A stretch of DNA of 64,000 nt from Tethya wilhelma (Eukaryota; Porifera; Demospongiae; Tethyida; Tethyidae): contig CAXIPT010000013.1 in assembly GCA_964030475.1 (NCBI GenBank), positions 971,884 to 1,035,883 on the forward strand, read 5' to 3'. The translations under genes and the position numbers were made by a program. Shown here one piece after another: positions 33,870-50,328 of the stretch (its first letter is position 1; each line of letters begins with the position of its first letter). The notes beneath the pieces were generated by a model, which was not told where the DNA came from, did no database searches, and worked only from the letters and a program-made list of their open reading frames with translations.

Positions 33870-34801
33870 ATGCATCGCTGTGTGGTTCTGCTGTGTGTTT
33901 TTGTTGCAGTAGTGCAGCAAGCTGGCGTAGTACGAGCTACTTTAGGTGTAGACCTCTCCACTCTCACCTCTCCAACTGCTTTCAAGTGTCTCAAAGACAA
34001 CGGCTATGAATTTGTTATCGTACGAGCCTACCAAAGCATCGGCCGAGCTGATCCTGATGGTGTCCACACGGTTGCCAACGCTTACGAAGCTGGATTCAAA
34101 TATGTTGACATCTACATGTTCCCTTGCCCAAAATGTTCCAAGTCAGCATCAGAACAAGTGGAAGAAATGGGTGCGTTAACGGTTTATGGATAATGACAGT
34201 ATAAAATGTAAATCTAAACTTGCAATTGACTGTTTATTTTTATTTTGATGGATCAATTTGTGACTGCAGTCAATAACATGGGCAACATTTCCTACGGACA
34301 GATATGGCTCGATATTGAGGTAGAAATCATCTTTAGATATCATAATACCAAACACTAGTAATACTTATCACACAGGGTTCACAATACTGGCACAGCAGTC
34401 AATCTGAAAACCAGCAGTTCTTTGAAGAGCTCTTGAAAGCTGCTAGCGTAAGTCAACAACCAACACTCAAACTATTGAACTGAAATAAAATAATGATAAC
34501 TAATTGTAGAGGTACAAAACAACTGGTGTCTATGCCAGTGAGTATCAGTGGAGCTCCATAATGGGCAGTAGCTACTCTGGAGGTGCAGGGCATCAACTAT
34601 GGTACTGCAGTATAGGCTGTGTGCTAAATAAAGAATAGTCTGATGTGCATTGTGTGAACTGGCTGCAGGTATGCCCATTATGACGACAATCCAAGTTTTA
34701 GTGACTTTGAATCATTTGGTGGCTGGAGAAGGCCTGCTATCAAACAGTATGCAGGGGACAAGTTTGAGTGTGGAGCTGGCATTGACAGAAATTACTACTA
34801 G
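33870..34801 (+). CDS. Secreted GH25-type lysozyme
   Basis: GH25 muramidases cut peptidoglycan glycan chains. The ATG at 33870 gives a signal peptide ([20 protein letters not shown]) with cleavage probably after VRA. The mature part begins [17 protein letters not shown], with the catalytic-face Asp of strand 1, then [37 protein letters not shown] (the D-x-E pair), [30 protein letters not shown] and [12 protein letters not shown]. It ends GIDRNYY with TAG at 34799. Five exons. The mature length of about 200 aa fits the protist/nematode-type GH25 group. In animals this family has a patchy distribution, so an old transfer is possible, but normal introns show it is long settled. Confidence 0.88.
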
Positions 34802-34940
34802 CTGACAAAATAGAATTGAGCAACAGTTTCCACAAAAATAGCATGATTCTATAAAAATTAATATGGTGTTACCTTTGTACATTATGGAGAGTCAGGTGAT
34901 ACTATTATAATATAGCCATAAAAAGAAATAATGTTATTCA

Positions 34941-36232
34941 TCACAAAGATATGGGAATGGAGAAATGGAATGTTCTAGACTCCCATTGAGTGAAAGATGG
35001 TGACTCACTAGGTGGCAAAGAACGTTCAGTGAATGTTGCCTCTCCGTTTCTGTCCACTAGAAGAACACTGCTACTCCTAACACACACATACACACACACA
35101 CACATAAGATGACATAGCTAAGATTGAGATAATTAGGTAGACTCCTCACCTTGTACCATACATGCCTGCAGACAGCAGGGTAGGATTGACAAATATTGAT
35201 GATGTCGTCTTTAATCTCTCCTCATTATATCCAGTGTCTGGGATATTGGGGTCAGGGTGCAAACTATGAGAACAAAATGCAATAAAAGTGTCATGTGACT
35301 CTCATGTGATCCTTGTTTTACCATTGGTCATTAGAAAGAAGAGCAAAAAGTTGTTCTGTGAGCTTCTCTTTGCTGACATCAGCAGATATTATATCAGAGA
35401 ATTGTTTCTTTCCAGTGACGACCTTTCTCCAAGGTGAGTCCAGCTGAGCGTTGCTGAGACCATAGACCCTGCCCTCCATTGGCTGACAGCCATGGAACTG
35501 ATGGTTGGAGCAGTAGACCATCTCTCTTTGACTGCAGGGACCAACACACACACACACACACACACACATGCTGGCCAACACACTCCTATCTTTGTCTCCC
35601 AATGAGAAGCTACCTCAGATCAGCTGTGATGAGAGAGAAGCCATTGTACTTGTCTCCTTCCTTCAAAACCTGCTCACAATACTCTCCTGGAGTGTCTTGG
35701 CTCGACAAGAACTCAGACACCAGAAAACCTGTCAGAATTATTGTAAAAAAATGATTAGCAACATTTACACTTTAAAACAGAAAATGAATAATACACCTCG
35801 GCTCTTAGCGTCAGATCGGATGTGGTCAGAATGCGTCCGATAATTAGTGAGAACTGAAAACCTTCCACGAGAGCTCACTCCAAACCAAGTGCCTCCACAA
35901 CAGCTGCCACTTTGAAGATCACGACCTGGACAAAGATAATGCATCATACGCATAAATTATATGGTACCTGGTTTCATCATGTTTACAGCAATAGGTATAT
36001 GAATGAAATTTCATTTATAAATTAACCTAATGATGTTAACAAACATGATGAAACCATGTTATAAATGAATGAATGAAATTAGAACCAGTGTACCTGCTAG
36101 GATGTGGCTGTGATCAGTCCAGAAGTGAGCCTGGCTGGTGGGTCTTGAGAACAGCTCGTCTCTGTTGTCCGCAGCGATGAGCAGGTAGCGTGAGGACAGA
36201 GAGGGATCGTAGCTGAGGAACAGAATACACAT
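34941..36232 (-). CDS. TANGO2: TANGO2 homolog (NRDE domain protein)
   Basis: TANGO2 is an NRDE protein linked to lipid and haem handling and to secretory-pathway organisation. The start MCILFLSYDPSLSSRYLLIAA leads to the DNRDELFSRPT motif with the Cys2 nucleophile candidate directly after Met. Then come FWTDHSHILAGRDLQSGSCC, GTWFGVSSRGRFSVLTNYR, FLVSEFLSSQDTPGEYC, YNGFSLITADL, VYGLSNAQLDSPWRKVVTGK, and a last exon SSSVLLVDRNGEATFTERSL...SRTFHFSIPISL with TGA at 34941-34943. Length and motif order match the family. Divergent with ZNHIT6. Confidence 0.93.
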
Positions 36233-36259
36233 GTCGGTCGCAACGGTACGGGTCGTCAC

Positions 36260-36272
36260 TGCTGACTCAGCA
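36260..36272. promoter_or_regulatory. MARE-like palindrome in TANGO2/ZNHIT6 promoter
   Basis: TGCTGACTCAGCA, a perfect 13-mer, lies in the 80-bp gap between the two start codons. Confidence 0.5.
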
Positions 36273-36312
36273 AATAAACTTCCACGTGGCTAAATAGCTG
36301 CCTAGTGAAGAG

Positions 36313-37832
36313 ATGGAAGTATGTAAAGTGTGCGGAGAGAAAGCAGCCAAATATCGCTGTCCTGCTTGTGCTGAGCGGACGTGCAGGTAAGCTTAACATT
36401 CTCAAACTATCATTGTATGTGCCTACAGCAGGCTGTACATTTAAGAGAAAGGTCAAATACAAAAATTATTTTGGTCTTTAGTTGTCACATAATTTCTAAG
36501 GTATTATAGTCAGATTGTATCTTGGCAGTATCAATCACCCATTACATCATTGTCTACAGTGTAGGCTGTGTTAAGGAACACAAGGAGAGGTCAAAGTGCA
36601 CCGGGAAGAGGTGTAAGACTGGTTTTGTGTCCCTGTCCGAATTCAATGACACCCAGCTGTTTAGTGGTAAGGATGATGTAATAATGATGTCATTGCATCA
36701 TAAGTATTACTAATATTCATTTTCTAATTGTAGATTATTATTTCTTGGAAGATGTTGGTCGCCATGGTGACTCAACGAGGAGGGATCGTATTCACAGAGA
36801 GAGAGATGAGGGAGAGAACAGGTCCCAGCGCCAGAGGGTGAGCTGCATGGGTCCACAGCTATGGTAGTGTGCTCACACCATGTGTGTGTGTGTGTGTGTC
36901 CTTCAGTTCCATTGGCTGAAGTGCCGTGCTGCTGAGAGGGGTGTGGCCTTGCTCCTACAGCCTCCAGGCATGTCTCTTCACAAGAGAAACACGTCCAGGA
37001 CTGTCGGAGGGAAGCAAAGGTATATACTGCCCACCCAACTAGTGAGTGTGGTCTGTTTCACTGTTCTCCTACTGATCACAGAGGGGGGTGGAGCATTGAA
37101 TGGAAGATGGATCTCCTCTTCCCTAGCTCTGGAGTGGACTACCACGAGAAACAGTCAGTGCAAACAGACACCAGTAGATTTGTAATAATGATGTCATCTA
37201 TTTCAGTATCCCTGAGTCCATGTTGATCAGTCAACTACTCCACAAGTACCTCCATCCCACGGACAGTGACCCCATAGCCAGACATCGGTGAGTGTAACCA
37301 CTCGCTCTGTTTATGGTAGACCTTTGACCTTGTCTTCTTGTGTAGGTTACGGCGGTACGTTGATGAGGGTGGTGTTGATGGAGCTACTGTTCTAATGGAG
37401 GCAGCTAACACTCCTGGCCACAAGCCAAGGTACTCTGCCCCTTCCTGCTATCATGGCATGTTGCTATGAACGCACTACATGTTTGTGTGCAGCTACCACA
37501 TCCTGGAGAAACACAAGAGTGTGTGCGATAATCTCAGAAACAAGACAGTCATTGAGTACCCAACCCTCACAGTTGTGCTCACATCTCAACTGACACACTA
37601 CAGCCTATTGGACGAGGCCAGCCATGCCATCACTGCTAGTACTAGTGACAGTGACAAGACAGAGAGTGGACGAAAAGAGGAGGAGCTTGCTGTTTCCATG
37701 GAAACAGCCGATGAGAGGCCCCCTATGATTGAGAGGCGAAACTCCAGTGATTGGTCAGAAGATGAACAACATGAAGATTGTAACTCATTGCAACTCATAG
37801 CTCGCATGTACAGCAGCATTGACAATGACTAG
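36313..37832 (+). CDS. ZNHIT6: ZNHIT6 / BCD1, box C/D snoRNP assembly factor
   Basis: BCD1 is needed for box C/D snoRNP biogenesis. The start MEVCKVCGEKAAKYRCPACA opens the zf-HIT zinc finger, which continues CSVGCVKEHKERSKCTGKRC. Then FVSLSEFNDTQLFSDYYFLED, a charged stretch, FHWLKCRAAERGVALLLQPP GMSLHKRNTSR, WSIEWKMDLLFP, IPESMLISQLLHKYLHPTDS, LRRYVDEG and the C-terminal YHILEKHKSVCDNLRNKTVIEYPTL. It ends in an acidic tail with TAG at 37830-37832. The stop is only about 20 bp from the ZMPSTE24 stop, so the 3' UTRs must overlap or be very short. Confidence 0.92.
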
Positions 37833-37853
37833 ACATTCTTATTCAGATTCAAT

Positions 37854-39205
37854 TCAGTCTTGTTTTGTTTTCAGTTCTCTGACTCTCTCCAGGAAGGTAG
37901 GGTGGGAGTGGTGGAAGGCTGAGTAGAGGGGGTCAGCTATGGGGAAGGAGAGGTTGTCCTTGTGCAGGATGGTCAGAGCCGAACACAACTGAGCAGCATA
38001 TCCCAACTTCTTGGCAAACCTGTCTGCCTGGTACTCATACCTCCTCACCAGCTGTGTCATCAGGAATGAGAACACCTGAGAATATAGAATCACTATATAT
38101 AGTTATAATTGTTGAGCTGATATAAAGACGACATCATCATTACCTCATTGTAGGGGATAAAGATAAGTTGTAGGAAGAGAATGAGGCCTATAAGGATGGG
38201 CTTGGAGTCGGGGAAGCCAAAGGAGGTGTAGAGGTCCTGCTGGTTCATGAAGTACCCAAAGAGAAACAGCGTCAAGAGGAGATTCACCTGAGACACAACA
38301 CAACAAAGAAAATAAACACTGAACTCCCGCCTTCAGGTAACTAATATTATAAGTAGCAAAAATTCCACAAAACTAAAGCAGTGCTGTAAAAAGTAAAGAA
38401 ACAAGGCATGTGCTATATACCTCTCCGATGATGAGATTCTTAAGGTTATGGCTCAACTTCCAGTGACCCAACTCGTGAGAGAGGACAGCCAGGATCTCCT
38501 CCGTATTGCACCCCTTCTTCGTCTTCTTCTCTTCCTGCTTCTCATCTGAAGCCACACCCACATCCTCTGGCTGTGCCGAGGGTTCCTCCGAGGGTGGCAT
38601 GACGCCCTCCTCCAGGAGAGTGTCAAACAGAACAATCTTCTTATTCTTCCAGAATCCGTAGAAGTAGGCGTTGCTGTGAGCAGAGCTAATGGCAGGGGGA
38701 GGCTACAATAAGCACTCAAGGAATTTGCACCATTAACAGGTACATCAGTTGAAATGTGAATTGAATGGAATTGCCAGTTGTAGAATGCACTGTCAGTCAT
38801 TGACCTACACATTCTGAGCTGAATGGTTCAACACGAGTCACGTACCGTTTAGAGCCTTCAACAACCAGTAGCTTCTTCAAAGGGAAGTCCAGAGAGGCAG
38901 CTAGCTTGTGAATGGCATCTCTGAGAGGCCCCTCAGGGAGGGGAGTGTACTTGTCAAACAACGGAGCAATGTAGTCATGGTACACAAACAGCAGGACCTG
39001 GGGGCATATGTGGTTACCATGGCAACTGAGGGTGTGTGCTTAAGGTGCACTTACCAGTGAGACAATGAGCACAAACACCCAGGCATAGATGTAGAAGTAG
39101 TCACCTCCCCACTGGATGACGGCAATCAGCCCAGCCATGATGACGGAGTTGAGGACAGCTTGAAGCAGGAAGGACTTGATCTGGTCTTTTACAAAGAACC
39201 ACGCA

Positions 39206-39254
<49 letters not shown>

Positions 39255-39987
39255 TGTGTGTAGGTAAATTTAAAATACATTCATGCAGCATATGGTAGTT
39301 GGGAAGTTAAATTATTGTCAGTTTAACTGATGACATCATACCTGTTTGTTGAAGCCATGTCTCTCTTCCAAGACAAAGGTGAAGTAGATGGTCCATGGGA
39401 GATTAGAGAGAGAGGAGTAGGAGAGGACCAGCAGCAGAAACACAACCGATTGTTTAATCTGGAAGCATAACATTGAGCAGAGTAATCATCTCCTTCAACA
39501 ACCTAGCCACACTACATGTGCCTCCTACCTCATGCTCTTTGTTGTAGCCATAATAGGTGATGATCCAGCCTGCTGATCGCCACGCCAAGGGGATAGCTCC
39601 CACCATCAATATTACCTAATCATTACAACATAGGTACCATAGTTTGGGATATACACGTGTAACGTACACACCAAGAACTCCACTTGTTTGTATAATTCTT
39701 TGATCATTCCAAAGCTGCTCTTGTCCAACTGGTAGATGCGAGACTTGTCAAATGTGCTTTGATCAAACATCTCCTTAGCTTCCTCGGGTACCTTCTCGGC
39801 AGTTTGGTACACCCGTCGCTAGCAAAAGAAGACAAGTGGTGGGCATTAATTGGAACACAGTCCCTCCTCTCTTGTAGTTATTGCAAAACGAAAACAGAAA
39901 GGTGTAACTCACTTGTCTCCATTGCAAGTAGGTGTCCCAGAGATATGCAACCCATACAAACACTACACAAGGCCACAAGTAGTCCAT
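37854..39987 (-). CDS. ZMPSTE24: ZMPSTE24 / Ste24 CAAX prenyl protease
   Basis: This is the multi-pass ER and inner nuclear membrane zinc protease that trims prenylated proteins. The start [20 protein letters not shown] leads to [48 protein letters not shown], the HExxH motif in [16 protein letters not shown], and the third zinc-ligand region [16 protein letters not shown]. It ends [15 protein letters not shown]. About nine exons. One 3' splice site is directly preceded by a (CA)n tract (39209-39260 on +). The Glu/Lys-rich insert before HELGH ([11 protein letters not shown]...KKTKKG) matches the position of the family's variable loop. Divergent with the CNG channel gene. Confidence 0.95.
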
Positions 39988-40153
39988 GCTACTGATGCTG
40001 CACTGCCGGGGTCAATCTTGAAAATTTTCGTTGGAAATTGGGCGTGGCTACGCTAATTGATCTCAATCGATTGCGGTATGTACCGTAAAAGTGTTTTTTA
40101 GAGTGAGCTATTACTATCCAAAGATGTTCAATTAATGACCAATCGTCTTTGCA

Positions 40154-42127
40154 ATGTCTTCACTGGAAGTACCTCGGGAAACTCGCGATGCTAGCCCGCA
40201 GAGTCGGCCTCGATCCAGAGCTGGATCGCCAATAATGCCGCCGCGCATGAAGCGGCACAGCTTCATGACGAAAGCCCAGCATAAAGAGAGACAGGACTTC
40301 ATTCGTAAGAACAGTCCTCTCAGCTCCACAGACCTCCTAGCAGGCCTTGGCAAAGAGAGAGCATGTTCCTCTCCAAAGGAGAGCCTCGTGTTTGACCCGA
40401 CTGGCAAGAGAGCGTATCAGTGGCTGTTCATTATATGCATTGCAGTGGTGTACTTCTGCTGGACCATCATCCTGCGGGTATCCTATTCAGAGGTGCAGAG
40501 AGTGTGGCCACTGTGGCTGCTGGTGGACTCTCTCTTTGCAGGGGTCTATGTGGCAGACATGCTGGTGCAGATGAGGACCAGCTACCTGAGGGACGGCATA
40601 CTGGAGGACGATGAGAACAAGATGAAGGAACATTACATGAATACGCTCTTCTTCAAGGTGGATTTCGCTGCTGTCATTCCATTCGATTGGCTCTTCTTGA
40701 TGTCCACATGGACTGCACCTCCACCGACCCTGCATTGCTTCAAGCTACTCAAAATCTATAGAGTCAGACAATTTTCTAGTCGCACTGAAAGCAGATCGCG
40801 GTTTCCTAACATCTTTCGAGTATTGTTTCTCATTCACAATGTGCTGGTCATAATCCACTGGAACGCTTGCATTTATTTTCTCTTCAGTCATTGGATTGGT
40901 CTGGGCAGTGATGAATGGGTGTACCCAATGTGGAACAGCACTCACAACCCAGAATGGGGACACTTCTCTCGGCAGTACATCTACTCATTCTACTGGTCCA
41001 CTCTCACACTGACTACCATTGGAGAACTTCCTGAACCACAAACCAACATAGAGTATGCCTTTGTAACAACTGACTATCTCATTGGGATACTCATGTTTGC
41101 CACCCTGGTTGGAAACGTTGGCAGCATCATATCAAACACACAGAAGAATCGAACCAAGTTTCAGCACAGAATGGACAGCATCAAGACGTACATGAACTTC
41201 ACCAAAGTTCCAAACAACTTGCAAGAGCGTGTGATCAAGTGGTTTGACTATCTTTGGACTCATGGTCACCCAATGGATGACCAGCACGTGCTGGATGCAC
41301 TGCCAGACAAGCTGAAGGCTGAGATTGGTCTTCACGTTCATTTTGAGACACTAAAGAAAGTGAACTTCTTCGAGGAATGTGAGCCAGGCTTGTTGTGGGA
41401 GCTAGTGCTGAGGCTGCGGACACAGATCTACTCGCCTGGCGAGTATGTGTGCAGGAAGGGAGATGTGGGTAGGGAAATGTACATTGTGAACAATGGACGT
41501 CTGGACGTGCTGGCAGAAGAAGGAGGGGCTGTTCTAAAGGAGCTATCTCACGGAGATTACTTTGGAGAGATCAGTGTGTTGAATCTAGGCATTGGAAAAC
41601 ACCAAAGAAGAAGAACAGCATTTGTGAGATCAGTTGGCTACTCCTCTCTCCTGTGCCTGCTGCAGAACGACCTTTTGGATGTGTTAAATGACTACCCCAA
41701 AGCTAGAGAGGTGCTAGTGCAGAAGGCCATGAAGCAGCTTGAAAACCACCGGCCAGACATAGCTGACGAGATTGCCGGTGAGGAGCACCCTGAGGAAGCC
41801 ACTGAGCAGAGGAGAGAATCCTTTAACTCAACGTGCTCTGAACAAGAGTGGTCTGAGCGAAATGGAAATGCTAGGAAGTGGTCCCAAGACTCAATCCAGG
41901 AGTGGGAGTCCGTGCAGGAGTCCTCCCTGGTGGTCCCTCCTATACAAGTGAACACAATGGCTGACCAGCTGATCGACGTCCATGTTCGACTCACGGAAAT
42001 AGAAACACTCGTCAAACAAGTTTTAAGAGAAATCAAGGGGTCAAAGGTTACAAACGAACCTGCTGCCAAAACTAATACTCTTTATTCAATTAAAGAAAGG
42101 ATCAGAAAAATGTCGTCACAAATTTAA
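40154..42127 (+). CDS. Intronless cyclic-nucleotide-gated-type cation channel
   Basis: A single uninterrupted 657-codon ORF. N-terminal cytosolic Ser/Arg-rich part, then S1 (WLFIICIAVVYFCWTII), S2 and S3, an S4-like segment (FKLLKIYRVRQFSSRTES), S5 (VLVIIHWNACIYFLFSHWIG), and a pore (YWSTLTLTTIGELPEP) whose filter TIGE matches CNG alpha-type cation channels rather than GYG potassium channels. S6 and the C-linker follow, then a cyclic-nucleotide-binding domain (YSPGEYVCRKGDVGREMYIV, HGDYFGEISVLNL, RRTAFVRSVGYSSLLCL) and a C-terminal helix (VHVRLTEIETLVKQVLREI), likely for assembly. It is the only long gene here without introns, which suggests a retrocopy origin. A poly(A) signal follows at about 42215. 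Confidence 0.92.
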   Translation: MSSLEVPRETRDASPQSRPRSRAGSPIMPPRMKRHSFMTKAQHKERQDFIRKNSPLSSTDLLAGLGKERACSSPKESLVFDPTGKRAYQWLFIICIAVVYFCWTIILRVSYSEVQRVWPLWLLVDSLFAGVYVADMLVQMRTSYLRDGILEDDENKMKEHYMNTLFFKVDFAAVIPFDWLFLMSTWTAPPPTLHCFKLLKIYRVRQFSSRTESRSRFPNIFRVLFLIHNVLVIIHWNACIYFLFSHWIGLGSDEWVYPMWNSTHNPEWGHFSRQYIYSFYWSTLTLTTIGELPEPQTNIEYAFVTTDYLIGILMFATLVGNVGSIISNTQKNRTKFQHRMDSIKTYMNFTKVPNNLQERVIKWFDYLWTHGHPMDDQHVLDALPDKLKAEIGLHVHFETLKKVNFFEECEPGLLWELVLRLRTQIYSPGEYVCRKGDVGREMYIVNNGRLDVLAEEGGAVLKELSHGDYFGEISVLNLGIGKHQRRRTAFVRSVGYSSLLCLLQNDLLDVLNDYPKAREVLVQKAMKQLENHRPDIADEIAGEEHPEEATEQRRESFNSTCSEQEWSERNGNARKWSQDSIQEWESVQESSLVVPPIQVNTMADQLIDVHVRLTEIETLVKQVLREIKGSKVTNEPAAKTNTLYSIKERIRKMSSQI

Positions 42128-42214
42128 CAACTGGCAATAATTATAGTAATTAATTAATGTGGTTTGTGGAACAGTTACATTGGCATGTCATATCATTGCT
42201 ATAATTAATGTTGA

Positions 42215-42220
42215 AATAAA
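42215..42220 (+). terminator. Poly(A) signal of CNG-type channel gene
   Basis: AATAAA about 90 bp after the stop codon, within an AT-rich 3' region. Confidence 0.6.
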
Positions 42221-42280
42221 GTAATTTTAGTGCTGACGTGTAATTATTATAACCTGCTATTGTCAGTCAGTCCACATTGG

Positions 42281-42706
42281 TCATGAAGAAGTAGACAGCC
42301 TTCCTTTAAACCTCTTCCTAGCACTGCACAGGTAGTGTGTGTGTGTGTGTGTGTGTGTTTACAAGTCAAAATAAACAGCAGATGACACGGTCCATTGCCC
42401 AATGCATTAAAGCGTGTCCATTTGACAGAGAGAAGAGAAAATTCACACTGTCTACTCAAGTCATGAATACAATTATGGTTGGATTCCACAGCATAGCTGT
42501 GACAGATGGCATCATTAGTGTTTCCTCCTTCCACCATCCTCACCTACCTCACGCTGCAGGGAGAGGCACAGCTGGAGCACGAGACACTGTTCCTAGGGAC
42601 ACTCTTGAAGCAACCAGGGCACTGCTTGAATGACTTGCCAGACTTCAACCTGGACTTCTTAGAAACTGCACGCATTGGCTTCACTGGATCACTGTGTGTG
42701 TGTGTG

Positions 42707-42754
<48 letters not shown>

Positions 42755-43837
42755 TGAGGCAAAGCCATTCTGAATAGAAATGAATAGAAATTGGTAACAA
42801 TATCCTGTAATATAAACAATGATAAGAGCCTAGTTAATCAGGCAAATTCCATAAATGTATTCAGGAATGTATTTCTAATTGTATCTACATTTGTAGTAAT
42901 GACATATAAGCTGAAGGATACACCTAAGACTGAAAGTCTGCCATTAGTTGTGATATGCATACCACAACAGCTACCATATATACCTTTGTGAGGAGTGTGG
43001 GTGTTCTACCTGAGAGAGGCTGGTATGAGCAAGAGAGGGAGGGATGGCTGCCAGACCCACGACTGACCTCCTAGCATTCACCTCTGCCAGCAGCTGAGAG
43101 TAGTCGGCCAAAGGGGCAGCTAGGGAGCACACTCGTACCTCACTCTCCAGCCTCCTTGAGAGATCAGTGAGCTAGTGGATTATTATAATGGAATGATGGT
43201 TGATAGTCTATACACCATAATATTATAGCAGGACATTTTAGAAGGGTTCAAATTTTTGCAATTTTCAGTTACAATCTGATCGCAATAAAAAGAACTGCAC
43301 AATTTTAAACACGTACACTTGCAATAATGCTTCCAGCTAATTTATCATGATCAACGTTATGCAAAAATTTGAATTGTGAAAATCTGACTTCTTGCTGAAA
43401 TGACCAATAACGTGAAAATTTGGACCAGCAAAAACACCCTGCTATAGTAACATGGTAGTGGGTAGGCTCACCTGGTGCTGGTCCGTGTCTATCTGGTGTA
43501 TCCTCTCCACCAGCCTCTCCCGCTCCGCCCTCAGGGCCTCTCTCTCAGTAGAACTCTCCACCAACGTACGCACACATGCTGTGTAGTTGTCATAGCAACG
43601 CTGCACCTGGCACTCTATACGATGCAAGGTACGCTGCTCATCCCTAGTGAGTGAGATAGAGCCAGATGAACACACACACATATCTCCAGTTATTAAAGGT
43701 TTGTATTGTATTTCTACATAATTTTATTACGTCATAGTTGTTCTGTATTATACTTACTTCAGTTCCTTGAGGGACTTGAGCCTCTCCATACACAGCAGCT
43801 CCTCATCGCCTCCTGTTTCACTGGAACCAGTAGACAT
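42281..43837 (-). CDS. ZC4H2: ZC4H2-like zinc-finger protein
   Basis: ZC4H2 is an animal nuclear protein with an N-terminal coiled coil and a C-terminal C4H2 finger, linked to RNF220-dependent neural development in vertebrates. The start MSTGSSETGGDEELLCMERL leads to KSLKELK, then a coiled coil (DEQRTLHRIECQVQRCYDN, REALRAERERLVERIHQI), LTDLSRRLESEVRVCSLAAP, RRSVVGLAAIPPS, then the finger FKQCPGCFKSVPRNSVSCSSC and a short basic last exon (ARKRFKGRLSTSS, TGA at 42281). The order and the CxxC...CxxC spacing with a basic tail match the family. The finger exon follows a (GT)n-type tract. Divergent with MSH2. Confidence 0.82.
42693..42751. repeat. (TG)n microsatellite
   Basis: About 58 bases of TG repeat with one interruption (TGCGTG), in a ZC4H2 intron close to a splice site. 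Confidence 0.9.
43212..43457. mobile_element. MITE-like element, TACCRTATAGC-ended family, copy d
   Basis: In a ZC4H2 intron. The left end (ACCATAATATTATAGCAGGAC) and right end (CCTGCTATAGTAACATGGT) are inverted copies. The interior is A/T-rich with runs like AAATTTTTGCAA repeated in both orientations. Confidence 0.55.
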
Positions 43838-43967
43838 CGGCTGGAAATGTCAAGGCAAGAGAGATCAGTGTACCTGTTGGGATGTGGTCGTCAATAATAG
43901 CTGCTAATAGGGGGGAATCCCTTTGGCGCCGATTTCGCGGGAACTTTCATCCATCATCAGATATATC

Positions 43968-49074
<5,107 letters not shown>

Positions 49075-49387
49075 ACTCTTTGGCTGATAGAGACCATAAT
49101 ATTATAATCACTGATTGATCTGCAGCTCACTCATTTATCATTAACAACAATCTACCAACATTTGATCTAAACATTTGATATCATTGATCTTTACATTGCA
49201 TATGTGCAACTCTTGAGGGATATAATTATAGTCGATTTGCATACAGTAAGAGATTAGAATATCTGAATTGGATTGAACAACAACTAAAATAGAAGAGAGA
49301 GTTGACATGTAAACAGTGCACGTGGCTACACAATCTGAAATCCTTCAGACCAAGACCATGATATTAACAGCTGCTAATGATGATGGC
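49075..49387. other. 3' regions of MSH2 and LEM-TIR gene
   Basis: 313 bp of AT-rich sequence between convergent stop codons. No further feature seen. Confidence 0.5.
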
Positions 49388-50328
<941 letters not shown>

